From NCBI RefSeq assembly GCF_000310245.1, contig NC_020505.1:1460001-1524000 (forward strand): a stretch of 64,000 bases of DNA, read 5' to 3'. The stretch is from Candidatus Sulfuricurvum sp. RIFRC-1. GTDB taxonomy: Bacteria > Campylobacterota > Campylobacteria > Campylobacterales > Sulfurimonadaceae. Shown here piece after piece: positions 36,114 through 46,487 of this stretch. A program made the translations under genes and the position numbers. Within the stretch, counting starts at the first letter, position 1, and each line of letters begins with the position of its first letter. Below the pieces are notes generated by a model. The model made no database searches. It was not told the DNA's origin and saw only the letters and a list, made by a program, of their open reading frames with translations.

Positions 36114-37553
36114 TTAAATAAAATTCGGTGCGTCATTGGCGAACAAAATGATATCACCTGCACGGGTCACTTCACCTAAAGTTTTTACCATTTGCGATTT
36201 ATCAGAGAGCATAATTTTTTGAGGGACATTGAGCTCTTTATCAAATTGCGCCGCATTGAGTGCCCCTGTGATGATCGCAATATCAAATACACCGTTAATT
36301 GCACGGATAAGCTCGCTGTTAAGCTCTTCGGTGCTCTCAACCAATCCCGGTGTCACGATTACTTTGCGCCCATTATGCAGCGAGCAGAGGCGCACCCCTT
36401 CCAACATTCCGTCAATATTGCCGTTGTAACCGTCATCAAGAATGATTTTACCCCCCGCATCGATCCGCTCAAGACGGTGTTCGACACTTTTGAGTTTTTC
36501 AACGGCTGAGACAATTTCATCCGAGTTCATCCCCATCTCCTGCGCAATCAAAATTGCCGCATTGATGTTGATCGTCTGAAATCCGCCAAGAACCGAGGTA
36601 TGGAAATGTCGCTCCTCGCCCTCTACGCTCACATCAAAATCAATCCCCTCCAAGGTTGCCTCAAGATTATGGATGTCATCCCCGAAAAAGGTGACCTTTT
36701 CATGCGGCTCATCCGTCACCGAGGTGTGGATAAAGGCCCGTTTGAGACGGTTTGACTGAATAATTTCAAGTTTGGTACGCTGAATACGCTCCAACGTTTT
36801 AAAATACTCCAAATGTTGAGGCCCCACTTTCCCCACGACAACAATCTGAGGATTAAGAAGCTGTGCAATGGCATAGATATCGCCGATCTCACGCGCTCCC
36901 GCTTCACAAATATAGACTTGGGTATTGGACGGGAGCGATTCGTTAACATCACGAATGATACCGCCGAGCGTATTAACACTACGCGGGGTTGCATAGACAT
37001 TAAATTTTTGACCCAACACCTGAGCAATAAAGTTTTTCATCGAAGTCTTACCGTAGCTTCCGGTAACGCAGATAATGGTTAAATCAGACATCGAAGCAAT
37101 TTTACGCGATGCTTCACGCTTATAGGCCAAAAATAAAAACTTCTCAACTCCCCATGAAAGGAGATAGGTCAAAAGAAGCGGAAAAATAACACTGTAACTG
37201 CTTGAGTATCCTTTGAACATGATAAGAAGATTCAATAAAACCGCTATCGAGCCCAAAAGGATGAGAAATCGTTTGACACGCCATGTCAAAATCAGTTTTT
37301 TATCAAGACGTTTAATCCACACACCAAGGAGGGGAAGATACGCTAAAACAACGTAGAGAGAGTATTCTCCTGCCATATAATAGAGGATAAAAGGGACAAT
37401 AAAATAGATAAAATGCCAAGAACTTTTATGGTGACGCAATACCACCCGCTCAATCCGATAATCGTACCATTGTAAGTTGGTAATGAGATACCAACCCAAT
37501 GCCATTACAAAAATGATATTAGCGATAAACGGGACCATTTGTGTCAATTCCAT
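36114..37553 (-). CDS. murF: UDP-N-acetylmuramoyl-tripeptide--D-alanyl-D-alanine ligase
   Basis: A 479-residue Mur ligase that adds D-Ala-D-Ala to the UDP-MurNAc-tripeptide. The ATP-binding GSYGKTS is at 165-171, followed by the central block with TPRSVNTLGG and the C-terminal DDGYNGNIDGM. The N-terminal 145 residues contain several hydrophobic segments instead of the usual soluble domain 1, an epsilonproteobacterial form that implies membrane attachment. It follows ddl and the hydrolase in the same operon, so the D-Ala-D-Ala producer and user are coupled. Confidence 0.93.
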   Translation of the reverse strand: MELTQMVPFIANIIFVMALGWYLITNLQWYDYRIERVVLRHHKSSWHFIYFIVPFILYYMAGEYSLYVVLAYLPLLGVWIKRLDKKLILTWRVKRFLILLGSIAVLLNLLIMFKGYSSSYSVIFPLLLTYLLSWGVEKFLFLAYKREASRKIASMSDLTIICVTGSYGKTSMKNFIAQVLGQKFNVYATPRSVNTLGGIIRDVNESLPSNTQVYICEAGAREIGDIYAIAQLLNPQIVVVGKVGPQHLEYFKTLERIQRTKLEIIQSNRLKRAFIHTSVTDEPHEKVTFFGDDIHNLEATLEGIDFDVSVEGEERHFHTSVLGGFQTININAAILIAQEMGMNSDEIVSAVEKLKSVEHRLERIDAGGKIILDDGYNGNIDGMLEGVRLCSLHNGRKVIVTPGLVESTEELNSELIRAINGVFDIAIITGALNAAQFDKELNVPQKIMLSDKSQMVKTLGEVTRAGDIILFANDAPNFI

Positions 37554-37562
37554 ACTCTCTCC

Positions 37563-38297
37563 TTAGTGCTCTAAACTTTTTAAAACGATTTTTTCGATCT
37601 CCTTGGCAACGGTAGCACCTTGTTCCAAAAAGAAGTAGTGATCCCCGTCAAACTCAACCACTTTTGAATCGGAGATTAACTCGGCAATTTTATGCGCTGT
37701 CCACATCGGTGTTGCCGTATCCTGATGTCCGAAACAAAGCAAAGCTTTCCCTTTGTAAGCACGAAATTTTTCGCTGAAATCTTCGTTCACAACGCTTTTA
37801 AACGTCTCATACATCGGTTGCGATAATCCTTGCGCATCAGGGGCAACGAAAAAGCGGCGTAGCTGTGTAAGACCAGTCAGTTTCAGCAGTTTGAAGAGGG
37901 CAATTTTCGCCCGAATTTTGAACGGTTTAGGGACAAGTATCCCCGCAGAACCGACCAATACTAAATATTCCGGGTTCAAAAGTGTAGCCACTTTACCGCC
38001 GAAAGAGTGACCTAAAATAATCATTTTATCCGCTTCGATTAACGAAATAAAAGATTCCAGAATCGTTGCATAATCTTCAGTAGTCAAGGACATATTGCAC
38101 GTTGAGTTTCCAAAACCGGGCATATCGATGTAAATATGGCGAAACTGCTTGAGATGAGCACCGAAAGCGTGTTTCATCAGATTTTTATGAGAACCCCATC
38201 CGTGCAGAAAAATAATATCGTAATGGGCACTCGGATTGAGGATCTCATAGCTGATGGAAAACGTATGCTGTTTGTATTGAACGCTCTTAACTGCCAC
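37563..38297 (-). CDS. Alpha/beta hydrolase
   Basis: A 244-residue alpha/beta hydrolase fold protein. Oxyanion-side HGWG is at 32-35, the nucleophile elbow GHSFG at 96-100 (S98), and probable triad members are an Asp around residue 190 and the His in FDGDHYFF. The substrate is not readable. It lies between ddl and murF with 2- and 9-base gaps, an arrangement I recall in Campylobacter. Its role might relate to cell envelope, but that is only positional. Confidence 0.85.
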   Translation of the reverse strand: MAVKSVQYKQHTFSISYEILNPSAHYDIIFLHGWGSHKNLMKHAFGAHLKQFRHIYIDMPGFGNSTCNMSLTTEDYATILESFISLIEADKMIILGHSFGGKVATLLNPEYLVLVGSAGILVPKPFKIRAKIALFKLLKLTGLTQLRRFFVAPDAQGLSQPMYETFKSVVNEDFSEKFRAYKGKALLCFGHQDTATPMWTAHKIAELISDSKVVEFDGDHYFFLEQGATVAKEIEKIVLKSLEH

Positions 38298-38299
38298 GC

Positions 38300-39340
38300 T
38301 TATTTCCCTTTGGCTTGAGAAATAGAATGGATATAATCGTAATTGACCCGAATCGCTTTTTTATCCGGCAATGATCCAAGCAGTTTGTGGATAGAGCTGC
38401 TAAAATCTTCAAAGAGATAATTTGCCATTGACCCCGGGATCGGGTTCACTTCGTTAAGATAAACTTCACCCTCGATCTCAAAGAAATCGCATCGGATAAG
38501 AGCTCCTTCGAATAACGGCAGGTAAATCGTTTTAAATGCATCACGCAATTGCTGAACCAACGTATCACTTACCGCTGCTTCGGCAACGTTTCCTGAGCGG
38601 GAAAAATCGAGGTATTTTTTCTCAAAGTCTAGGAACTCAGCTTTTTGAGGCTCTTCAACGATCGAGTAGGTAATCTCTCCGCGTGCGCTGAAACCGGCAA
38701 GATTGTACTCTTTAACACCCGAAATAAACGGCTCGATCAAAAGGACATTATCAAATTCAAACGCCACATCAAGCGCGTAATCGAGTTCTGATGCTTCACG
38801 AACGATACTCACCCCAATTGAGCTTCCCAAACGGGCAGGTTTAACGATAAACGGATACTCAGTGGTAATAACTCTTTTATCCTCTTTATGAAGGACCTCA
38901 TACGGCAATGTTTTGACACCGAGTGAAGCGGCGAACCACTTAGTATAATGTTTGTCAAAACTGAGCATGGACGCCTCTTTGCGAGGACCGATGAAAGGGA
39001 TATGAAAAAAGTCCATCAATGAGGCGATAGAGCCGTCTTCACCGTCGCCGCCGTGGATCAGGTTGAGGATAGGCATCTCATGTTTTTTGCTTCCGAACAT
39101 TCCGCGCTGTTCAAACCCGCCGTTGGTGAGGAAAATTTGTGGCATCTTGCGATGTTCACCGCGTGAGAAGGTGATCGCTTTCATTTTTGCGCCGTCAATA
39201 AGATAAAATTTATGATCTTGATCACAAAAAATAAAACTGAGTTCAAAACGCTTCTCTAATTTTTCTTTTACCGTAATCGCACTTACAATGCTGATTTCAT
39301 GTTCATAACTTGCTCCGCCGAATAAAATGGCTAATTTCAA
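38300..39340 (-). CDS. ddl: D-alanine--D-alanine ligase
   Basis: A 346-residue ATP-grasp enzyme joining two D-Ala with ATP in the cytoplasm. The N-terminal FGGASYEHEISIVSA, the HGGDGEDGSIASLMDFF block, the FIVKPARLGSSIGVS region and the metal site NEVNPIPGSM are all canonical. It is 2 bases upstream of the hydrolase and 11 bases downstream of ruvA. Confidence 0.96.
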   Translation of the reverse strand: MKLAILFGGASYEHEISIVSAITVKEKLEKRFELSFIFCDQDHKFYLIDGAKMKAITFSRGEHRKMPQIFLTNGGFEQRGMFGSKKHEMPILNLIHGGDGEDGSIASLMDFFHIPFIGPRKEASMLSFDKHYTKWFAASLGVKTLPYEVLHKEDKRVITTEYPFIVKPARLGSSIGVSIVREASELDYALDVAFEFDNVLLIEPFISGVKEYNLAGFSARGEITYSIVEEPQKAEFLDFEKKYLDFSRSGNVAEAAVSDTLVQQLRDAFKTIYLPLFEGALIRCDFFEIEGEVYLNEVNPIPGSMANYLFEDFSSSIHKLLGSLPDKKAIRVNYDYIHSISQAKGK

Positions 39341-39351
39341 TGTGTATCCTT

Positions 39352-39915
39352 TTAGAGTTTTTGGAGTTGTTTTAACGCTTCTTTGACTAACGTCGGTGTG
39401 TCCGTTGCATGTGACTGACTTAAAGCCTTGGCAATCTGCTCTTTTTTGAATCCAAGTGACTCTAACGCCATCATGGCTTCCGTTGTAGCAGAATTTACCG
39501 ATGGAGCCGTATTTAGAAGAACGGCATCGAAACCGGCTAATTCAACCATAATCCGTGCTGCACTTTTAGGCCCGATCCCCGGAACTTTTTTCAACGCATT
39601 CACATCTTTAGATGAAATAATACCCGCAAACTGCTCCGGCGTAAAGGTGCTGCAGATTGCTAACGCTGCTTTTGGCCCGATTCCATTGATTTTTAGCATC
39701 CCCTCGAAGAGGATTTTTTCACTTTTTTCGGCAAATCCATAGAGCTGTTGAGCGTCTTCACGGATGACATGATGAATATGCAATCGTGTTTTTGAAGAGC
39801 CGATCGTGCTATAGGTATGCAATGAGATAAAAACCTCATAAATGACACTGTTGACATTGAGATGAACCGATGAGGGCTCTTTGTAATCAATAATTCCTTC
39901 TAATCCGACGATCAT
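39352..39915 (-). CDS. ruvA: Holliday junction branch migration protein RuvA
   Basis: 187 residues. The OB-fold N terminus begins MIVGLEGIIDYKEPSSVHLN. Two helix-hairpin-helix motifs follow (INGIGPKAALAICS and VPGIGPKSAARIMVEL), then a C-terminal RuvB-contacting domain (AMMALESLGFKKEQIAKALS). It binds four-way junctions and recruits RuvB. It overlaps the upstream FapA/DUF342 gene by 4 bases. Confidence 0.97.
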   Translation of the reverse strand: MIVGLEGIIDYKEPSSVHLNVNSVIYEVFISLHTYSTIGSSKTRLHIHHVIREDAQQLYGFAEKSEKILFEGMLKINGIGPKAALAICSTFTPEQFAGIISSKDVNALKKVPGIGPKSAARIMVELAGFDAVLLNTAPSVNSATTEAMMALESLGFKKEQIAKALSQSHATDTPTLVKEALKQLQKL

Positions 39916-41813
39916 GACGATAACACCTTAATGGTAAATTCTCCATCTTCATCCTCATGCAATCCCAGTATCGTCTCATCCGAATTGTGACTTGGAACGT
40001 ACATCACTTCAATAGGGGGATCAATCAGTTTAAAAATAATCTCATTATGATTTTTCCAACGATCATGGTTGATAATCCGAGCATCGAATATTCCGCTTTG
40101 GAGTGCCGTATGTTTTTCACTCAGCCACGCATACTGATCTTCTTTTGTTTTTAATTCACTACGGAGTTCGTCCATTTTTCCTTTAAACTGCTGATGCTGT
40201 TGGTACTTTTCGACAAAAGCGCTCGGCATTTTAATACCGTTTTGTTTATAGTGAACCAATTTGTGTTTAAGCTCCTCCATCGCCGGAGTATTTTCACGCC
40301 ATGTTTGCTCGTATCCGGCAAGCTCTCGTTTAATATCTTTAATCGATTTTTTTGCCAGTTCCATTTTTTTGGATTGTTCTGAGAGGTTATCAATCGATTC
40401 ATTCAGCAGAGGATCGATGATAAATTGGTTTTCTCCCCCCTGCAAAGCTTTGATCTCGATTTTATTCGATGCCGTCATTTTGACGTGGGAACCCAAAAGT
40501 TCAATCGTAATCTCACGCGCACGGATTTTTCCACCCGTTGCTTGACGAATAAAGACCGTTTCTGCGTCAACGATACCGTGTTCAAGTCGAGTGATATTGA
40601 CCGTTTTACCGTACGCCGTCCCTTTGTGAATATTGATACTTAGTTCATCGGCAGTGATCGTGGCACTCTGATGGACTTGCCCCTCTACGGTTGCTTTTTT
40701 GGCGGTAACTTTCGCATTAGAACCGATATTTCCATCGATATTGATGACATTAACCGTCACTTCCATCCCCATACCGATAGCATCTTTCATCGAATCTTTT
40801 TCACTTACATTGATGGAGACATCGGCATCGAGCTGTGTATCGATCGATCCTGTCGTTCTAAAACTGATCTCTTTAACGTCCACTTCGGTTTTGATATCGT
40901 AAATACCCCCCTCAAAAGTGACGTACCCCCCAGCAGCCGCTCGGTATTCAATCGAATTTTGAGTATCGATCACTGCGATCTTTTCACCTGTACCGAAGGT
41001 TGGCTCAAATTTAATAATCGGTTCTTTAGGAACAATAAATTCCCCACGACAATTTCGCCCGTTTTCACCCTTACGTGCCTTAACGTACTCTATCAACAGT
41101 TCATCTTTGACCACACTGATCACAAAGCCCCGTTTTGAATAGTCAATCCGGTCATGTTCTTCCTGTTTTTTTCGTTTGGCTTCAAAATGGAGAATCAGCT
41201 TGTCGTTGATCGTTTCAATCGGCTCATGTCCTTGGGCTATCAGATAACGTTCCTGTTCTTCAAAACGGTATTCGCCCAAAACACGGATTTTCGCTAAAAG
41301 TGCCTCAAGATTTGAAAGCATCATCGAGTCAAAAAGATTGATCATCATATTGGCCCGAAGTTTTTTCTTATTGACCAGGTGGAGAAAGTCTTGTTGGAAT
41401 TGATCGTAGTATACGGCGTCACTCCCCGCTTTTATGGTTAAATAAATTTTACACAATGTCGTATTTCCACCGATGGAAATATCAATCGTATCCAGCAGTG
41501 AAGGTTTGCTAATCAGAAAAATTTCGATTTCATAAATCTGTTTGAGTTCAAATTTAGGATTTAATAAAAGATCCTCTGTTAAATCTCTTGCTTCGTCCGA
41601 AGAGAGCTCAACCCAGTCATCGGAAGGACCGTTAACAATGGTTCGGCTGAACGTTTGGGTATCAAGAAGATTAAAATCAAGCGTGTGAACAGATACTTTA
41701 AAATTTGCGGCAGCTTGTAATAATTCTTTGGCAACATTGGAAGTACGAACAACAATAGGCCTAATCTGCGTTGTTATCGCTTCTTTCTCATCCTCTTTGC
41801 TCAACAGCCCCAT
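39912..41813 (-). CDS. FapA/DUF342 family protein
   Basis: A 633-residue cytoplasmic protein with the central beta-helix domain of FapA (DUF342): repeated right-handed helix-like segments such as EVTVNVINIDGNIGSNAKVT. A coiled coil (about 480-590) follows. The family was named for a flagellar assembly protein that regulates flagellation through a c-di-GMP-related or polar mechanism in Vibrio. Here the function is inferred from fold only. First gene of the fapA-ruvA-ddl-hydrolase-murF operon; divergent from murJ across 83 bases. Confidence 0.85.
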   Translation of the reverse strand: MGLLSKEDEKEAITTQIRPIVVRTSNVAKELLQAAANFKVSVHTLDFNLLDTQTFSRTIVNGPSDDWVELSSDEARDLTEDLLLNPKFELKQIYEIEIFLISKPSLLDTIDISIGGNTTLCKIYLTIKAGSDAVYYDQFQQDFLHLVNKKKLRANMMINLFDSMMLSNLEALLAKIRVLGEYRFEEQERYLIAQGHEPIETINDKLILHFEAKRKKQEEHDRIDYSKRGFVISVVKDELLIEYVKARKGENGRNCRGEFIVPKEPIIKFEPTFGTGEKIAVIDTQNSIEYRAAAGGYVTFEGGIYDIKTEVDVKEISFRTTGSIDTQLDADVSINVSEKDSMKDAIGMGMEVTVNVINIDGNIGSNAKVTAKKATVEGQVHQSATITADELSINIHKGTAYGKTVNITRLEHGIVDAETVFIRQATGGKIRAREITIELLGSHVKMTASNKIEIKALQGGENQFIIDPLLNESIDNLSEQSKKMELAKKSIKDIKRELAGYEQTWRENTPAMEELKHKLVHYKQNGIKMPSAFVEKYQQHQQFKGKMDELRSELKTKEDQYAWLSEKHTALQSGIFDARIINHDRWKNHNEIIFKLIDPPIEVMYVPSHNSDETILGLHEDEDGEFTIKVLSS

Positions 41814-41896
41814 TAGGTATCCTTTATAATTGCCCCTATTTTAATCACATATCGGTTAAAATTGCGTAAAATTTATTTCAGGGCTTGATATAAACT

Positions 41897-43300
41897 ATGT
41901 TTAAATCGATATTCTCCAATTCGTTTGGTATCCTCATCTCCCGTGTAACGGGCTTGGGGCGCGATATTTTAATGACGTCCGTGTTGGGTGCGAACGTATG
42001 GAGTGATATCTTTTTAATGGCGTTTAAATTCCCCAACCTTTTCCGCCGCATCTTCGCAGAGGGCTCTTTTACCCAAAGTTTTATGCCCTCCTACATCGCT
42101 TCAAACCAAAAAAGTGTCTTTGCCGTCGCTATTTTCATCCGATTTATGGTGTTTATCGTCGCCCTCTCCTTTCTCGTCACCCTCTTTCCCGGATTTTTTA
42201 CCAAAATGCTGGCGTGGGACTGGGGACACGACCTTATCTCCAAAACTGCACCCTTAACGGCGATCAACTTTTGGTACTTGGATTTAATCTTTATCGTCAC
42301 GTTTTTAGGGACACTACTACAACATAAAGAGCATTTTTTCACCACCGCATTTTCAACCGTTTGGCTCAATATTGCGATGATCGTCGCCCTGATCCTCTTT
42401 ACCAACTCCGATCCGCAGACAATCGTCTATGCCCTCAGTTTTTCGATTCTTATCGGGGGATTGCTTCAAGTGGCTACCCACCTTTATGCTATCCGTCAGC
42501 AGGGGCTGATGAAAATCCTCGTCGGCGGATGGAAATACCGCCACACCAAAGATGTCAAAGTCGAAGAATCCAAATTTAAATCCCTCTTTATCCCCTCCGT
42601 TATCGGAAACTCTACCGCCCAAATCGCCTCGTTTATCGATACGTCGCTCGCGTCGTTTTTGGCGGCGGGTTCGGTGTCGTATCTCTTTTACGCCAACCGT
42701 ATTTTTCAGCTCCCCTTTGCCATTATCGCGCTGGCGATTACCACTGCCCTTTTCCCCACCATCGCTAAAGCGATCAATAACGGCAATGATGCCCTTGCCT
42801 ATAAAAATCTCTTTAAATCATTTTGGCTTCTTAGCGCACTGTTGGGGGTATCCGTACTTGGAGGAATACTCTTATCCGAACCGATCATTTGGTTGTTGTT
42901 TGAGAGAGGGGCATTTACCGCTCAAGACACCCGCAATACCGCCGATGTATTGATGATGTACATGGTGGGGCTGATCCCTTTCGGACTGGCAAAGCTCTTC
43001 TCGATGTACCTCTATGCACAGCACAAACATCTCAAAGCGGCTAAAATCGCTATCATTTCACTCGTTATCAATCTCATTTTCTCCGTAATCCTGATGCAAT
43101 CGATGGGGGCGGCAGGTTTGGCACTTGCGGGGAGTATCGGCGGAGCGGTACAGTTTATCCTCACCATCAAAGAGGTGGGTTGGAAGATCTTTTTTGATCT
43201 TCTCAAAACCCGTTTTAGCCTCTATTTTATCCTGGGAACGCTCGGATTTGGTGTGGCGTTTACTACTTTAAATCAATTTTTGATACACTTGATACGATAA
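41897..43300 (+). CDS. murJ: Lipid II flippase MurJ
   Basis: A 467-residue polytopic membrane protein (about 13 TM segments) of the MviN/MurJ family, flipping lipid II across the inner membrane. The N-terminal signature is GILISRVTGLGRDILMTSVL, followed by FRRIFAEGSFTQSFMP. The Arg residues of the central cavity are in place. Start of the plus-strand operon with cysS 15 bases after. Confidence 0.96.
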   Translation: MFKSIFSNSFGILISRVTGLGRDILMTSVLGANVWSDIFLMAFKFPNLFRRIFAEGSFTQSFMPSYIASNQKSVFAVAIFIRFMVFIVALSFLVTLFPGFFTKMLAWDWGHDLISKTAPLTAINFWYLDLIFIVTFLGTLLQHKEHFFTTAFSTVWLNIAMIVALILFTNSDPQTIVYALSFSILIGGLLQVATHLYAIRQQGLMKILVGGWKYRHTKDVKVEESKFKSLFIPSVIGNSTAQIASFIDTSLASFLAAGSVSYLFYANRIFQLPFAIIALAITTALFPTIAKAINNGNDALAYKNLFKSFWLLSALLGVSVLGGILLSEPIIWLLFERGAFTAQDTRNTADVLMMYMVGLIPFGLAKLFSMYLYAQHKHLKAAKIAIISLVINLIFSVILMQSMGAAGLALAGSIGGAVQFILTIKEVGWKIFFDLLKTRFSLYFILGTLGFGVAFTTLNQFLIHLIR

Positions 43301-43315
43301 TTTATTAGGAATACT

Positions 43316-44713
43316 ATGACCATTTACGACAGCGTACAAAAAACCAAACTACCATTTGAACCTCTGATCGAAGGGAAAGTCTCCCTCTACGTCTGCGGAC
43401 CCACCGTCTATGACGATGCCCATTTGGGACATGCCAAAAGTGCGTTGGTGTTCGATCTCCTTCTCCGTGTTTTGGAAGCCGAGGGGTATGACGTCCTCTT
43501 TGCCCGCAACATCACCGATATCGACGATAAAATCATCAACAAAGCGCGGGAATTAGGGATCAGCACCACCGAGATTGCTGAACGCTATACGGCTGCATAC
43601 CGCCGTGATATGAGTGCCATCGGAGTACGACCTCCGACACTGGAACCCAAAGCGACCGAATCGATCGACGCTATGGTTGAAATGATCCAAAAACTTTTGG
43701 AAAAAAAGCACGCCTATTCGATCAGCAACGGCGATATCTATTTCGACACCGCAAGCGATAAAGGGTACCTTAGCCTCTCCAATCGCCAAAGCAATGAAAA
43801 TGTCAGCCGTGTCGAAAAAGTATCTGAGAAACGCAATGAAGCCGATTTTGCCCTTTGGAAAGCGGTTCATGATGAGGGTGTTGCGTTTGATTCCCCATTC
43901 GGACGAGGACGTCCGGGATGGCATTTGGAGTGTTCGGCAATGATTGAGCGCTACGTCCGCCAAGGCGAGGGAAAATATGCAATCGATATCCACGGCGGTG
44001 GAGCCGACCTCCTCTTTCCCCACCATGAAAATGAAGCGGCACAGACCCGATGTGCGACAAATCATGAACTCGCACGTTACTGGATGCACAACGGCTTTGT
44101 CACCATCGACGGCGAAAAAATGTCGAAGAGTTTGGGAAACAGTTTTTTCCTCAAAGACGCCCTCAAAAGCTACGATGGAGAGGTTCTCCGTTTTTATCTC
44201 CTCAGCACCCATTACCGTGGGGATTTTAACTTTAACGAAGAGGATTTGATCGCCTCTAAAAAACGGCTCGATAAACTCTACCGCCTCAAAAAACGGCTTT
44301 TCGGACTCACCGCCGAGAGTATCGACACCGAATTTAAAACCTCCCTCCTCAAAGTGCTGGGAGACGATCTCAATGTTTCACAAGGCTATGCCCTCATCGA
44401 TGAGCTCATCACCTCTGCCAATGAAACACTCGACGCAAATCCAAAAGATAAAGCGTTTCGTCAAAATCTCCTCTCATCTTTATCCACCATAGAAACGGTG
44501 TTAGGATTCGGGGGGCAAAATCCGTTCAAATATTTCCAATTCGGATTGGATGATGCTAGCAAAGCGAAAATTGATGATTTGGTAGAAAAACGCTCCGAAG
44601 CCAAAAAAGCCAAAGATTTTGCCACTTCCGACGCTGTCCGTGATGAACTCAGTGCAATGGGAATCTCAATCATGGATACCGCGAACGGAACTTTTTGGGA
44701 GATACGGGATTGA
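43316..44713 (+). CDS. cysS: Cysteinyl-tRNA synthetase
   Basis: A 465-residue class I aminoacyl-tRNA synthetase. The HIGH motif is HLGH at 36-39, with zinc/cysteine-binding C27 (CGPTVYDDAHLGH). The KMSKS loop is GEKMSKSLGN near 266-270. The anticodon-binding helical C terminus has its typical RSEAKKAKDFATSDAVRDEL pattern. Its stop overlaps the proposed TTG start of msbA (TTGA). Confidence 0.97.
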   Translation: MTIYDSVQKTKLPFEPLIEGKVSLYVCGPTVYDDAHLGHAKSALVFDLLLRVLEAEGYDVLFARNITDIDDKIINKARELGISTTEIAERYTAAYRRDMSAIGVRPPTLEPKATESIDAMVEMIQKLLEKKHAYSISNGDIYFDTASDKGYLSLSNRQSNENVSRVEKVSEKRNEADFALWKAVHDEGVAFDSPFGRGRPGWHLECSAMIERYVRQGEGKYAIDIHGGGADLLFPHHENEAAQTRCATNHELARYWMHNGFVTIDGEKMSKSLGNSFFLKDALKSYDGEVLRFYLLSTHYRGDFNFNEEDLIASKKRLDKLYRLKKRLFGLTAESIDTEFKTSLLKVLGDDLNVSQGYALIDELITSANETLDANPKDKAFRQNLLSSLSTIETVLGFGGQNPFKYFQFGLDDASKAKIDDLVEKRSEAKKAKDFATSDAVRDELSAMGISIMDTANGTFWEIRD

Positions 44714-46425
44714 AATTCAGCGAAATCTATCAACGATACTGGCCCTATATAAAAGGGTATAAATTTCAATACGCGATGGTTCTTATCGGAATACTTCTCA
44801 CCGTTACCGCCACAGCAGGAACGGCGCATATTATGCAGCCGTTGATGGATAATATGTTCATCAAAAAAGAAGAAAATATGCTCTATATTATTCCTACCCT
44901 GCTGGTAGGGATTTACATTATCAAATCCATCGGACGCTATCTTCAATCGGTTTACAATACCTATATCGGAATGCATATTGTCTCTCGTTTACGCGAGAAT
45001 CTTCTGGACAAAATTGTCCATATGGATATGCAATTTCTCTATACCAATCGCAGCGGAGAACTTATCTCTCGTATCACCAACGATATTGCACGTATTCAGT
45101 ATTTCGTCTCGACGATGATGCCCGAACTCATCCGCGAAAGCCTCACCGTTATTGCACTGATCGGTTATGTCATTTACCTCAATGCAACACTCGCTTTTTG
45201 GGCATTGTTTGTGATGCCCGTAATTATATTTCCTCTCCTGAAAATCACCCGCCGACTTAAACGCCTCTCTCATCGCTCTCAGGAGAAAAATGCTGATTTG
45301 ATGACTCGATTAACCGAAGTATTTAACAACAGTGAAATTATCAAAGCCAATGCGACCGAAAACTATGAAGTGACACGATTCAAAAATGAAAATGAGCACT
45401 TTTTCAAACTCAATATGAAAACCACCTATACCAGTGAATTGGTCTCTCCATTGATGGAAATCATCGCTGCAATCGGTCTGGCTGCCGTAATCTTCATCGG
45501 AGGACAACAAGTTTACTCCGGTGCCATGAGCGTCGGAGAATTTACCGCATTTTTAACGGCTATCGGATTGGTTTTTCAACCTCTTCGCCGTGTCAGTGCA
45601 ATTTACAGCCGCATCCAAGATGCCCAAGCGGCCAGTGAACGGGTATTTCATGTTTTTGATATCGAAAATGAGATCAAGGATGGTTCCATCACACTGGATG
45701 AGCCGATTAATTATCTTCAATTTAACAATGTTAGCCTTAACTTCGGGGAAAAAACAGCCCTTTCGCATATCGACCTTACGATAGATCGAGGTCAAACAGT
45801 CGCCCTTGTCGGACAAAGCGGCGGAGGGAAAAGCTCTCTCATCAATCTTTTATTGCGTTTTTATGATCCCACCGAGGGGGCTATTTCACTCAATCATCAG
45901 AATCTAAAATCGTACACCCAAAATTCTCTGCGTAACCAAATTGCCGCCGTATCACAACGAGTTTATATCCTCCAAGATACTTTAGCGGCTAATGTCGCTT
46001 ACGGCAGTGAAATTGATGAAGCAAGAGTAAAAGACGCCCTCCGAAAAGCCGATGCTCTCGAGTTTACTTCCGCACTGAGCGAGGGGATCTACACCGTAAT
46101 GCAAGAGTTCGGTGCCAACCTCTCCGGCGGTCAACGTCAACGTATCGCCATCGCCCGTGCGATCTACAAACACGCATCTCTCCTCATTTTGGATGAAGCG
46201 ACCAGTGCTCTGGACAACGAAAGTGAAAAACGTATCCAAGGGGCGCTAAACGCTTATGCGCAGGATAAGATAACCCTGATCATCGCCCATCGACTCAGCA
46301 CGATTGAGCATGCCGATGTTATTTTGTATTTCGAAGAGGGGCAAATTATCGCTCGCGGAACTCACAATGAGCTTCTCGAAACCTCCGAAAGCTACCGTCG
46401 TCTTGCGGGAATACTGGGAGAATAA
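44710..46425 (+). CDS. msbA: Lipid A/lipid exporter ABC transporter MsbA
   Basis: A 571-residue half-transporter. Six TM helices (about 10-310) precede an ABC domain with Walker A GQSGGGKSS, LSGGQRQRIAIA, Walker B LLILDEATSALD and the H-loop IAHRLST. The start is a TTG. I prefer 44710, whose TTGA overlaps the cysS stop and which is preceded by GGGAGATACGGGA, over the TTG at 44695 five codons earlier. Its place after murJ and cysS fits msbA of Campylobacterota. Substrate by analogy: core lipid A. Confidence 0.9.
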   Translation: MKFSEIYQRYWPYIKGYKFQYAMVLIGILLTVTATAGTAHIMQPLMDNMFIKKEENMLYIIPTLLVGIYIIKSIGRYLQSVYNTYIGMHIVSRLRENLLDKIVHMDMQFLYTNRSGELISRITNDIARIQYFVSTMMPELIRESLTVIALIGYVIYLNATLAFWALFVMPVIIFPLLKITRRLKRLSHRSQEKNADLMTRLTEVFNNSEIIKANATENYEVTRFKNENEHFFKLNMKTTYTSELVSPLMEIIAAIGLAAVIFIGGQQVYSGAMSVGEFTAFLTAIGLVFQPLRRVSAIYSRIQDAQAASERVFHVFDIENEIKDGSITLDEPINYLQFNNVSLNFGEKTALSHIDLTIDRGQTVALVGQSGGGKSSLINLLLRFYDPTEGAISLNHQNLKSYTQNSLRNQIAAVSQRVYILQDTLAANVAYGSEIDEARVKDALRKADALEFTSALSEGIYTVMQEFGANLSGGQRQRIAIARAIYKHASLLILDEATSALDNESEKRIQGALNAYAQDKITLIIAHRLSTIEHADVILYFEEGQIIARGTHNELLETSESYRRLAGILGE

Positions 46426-46448
46426 TCCCCTATTAATCCTTTTTTGAG

Positions 46449-46454
46449 TATAAT
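46449..46454 (+). promoter_or_regulatory. -10 element (TATAAT) upstream of pyrD
   Basis: An exact TATAAT (GAGTATAATCGC) lies 34 bases before the pyrD ATG in the short gap after msbA. The -35 is weak. It may let pyrD and the following genes be transcribed separately from msbA. Confidence 0.45.
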
Positions 46455-46487
46455 CGCGGCAACTTTAATCACGATGAGGCGGATGGT

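Noticed and set aside
43553-44212. 219-codon minus-strand ORF
   Set aside because: Antisense to cysS, whose motifs are intact.
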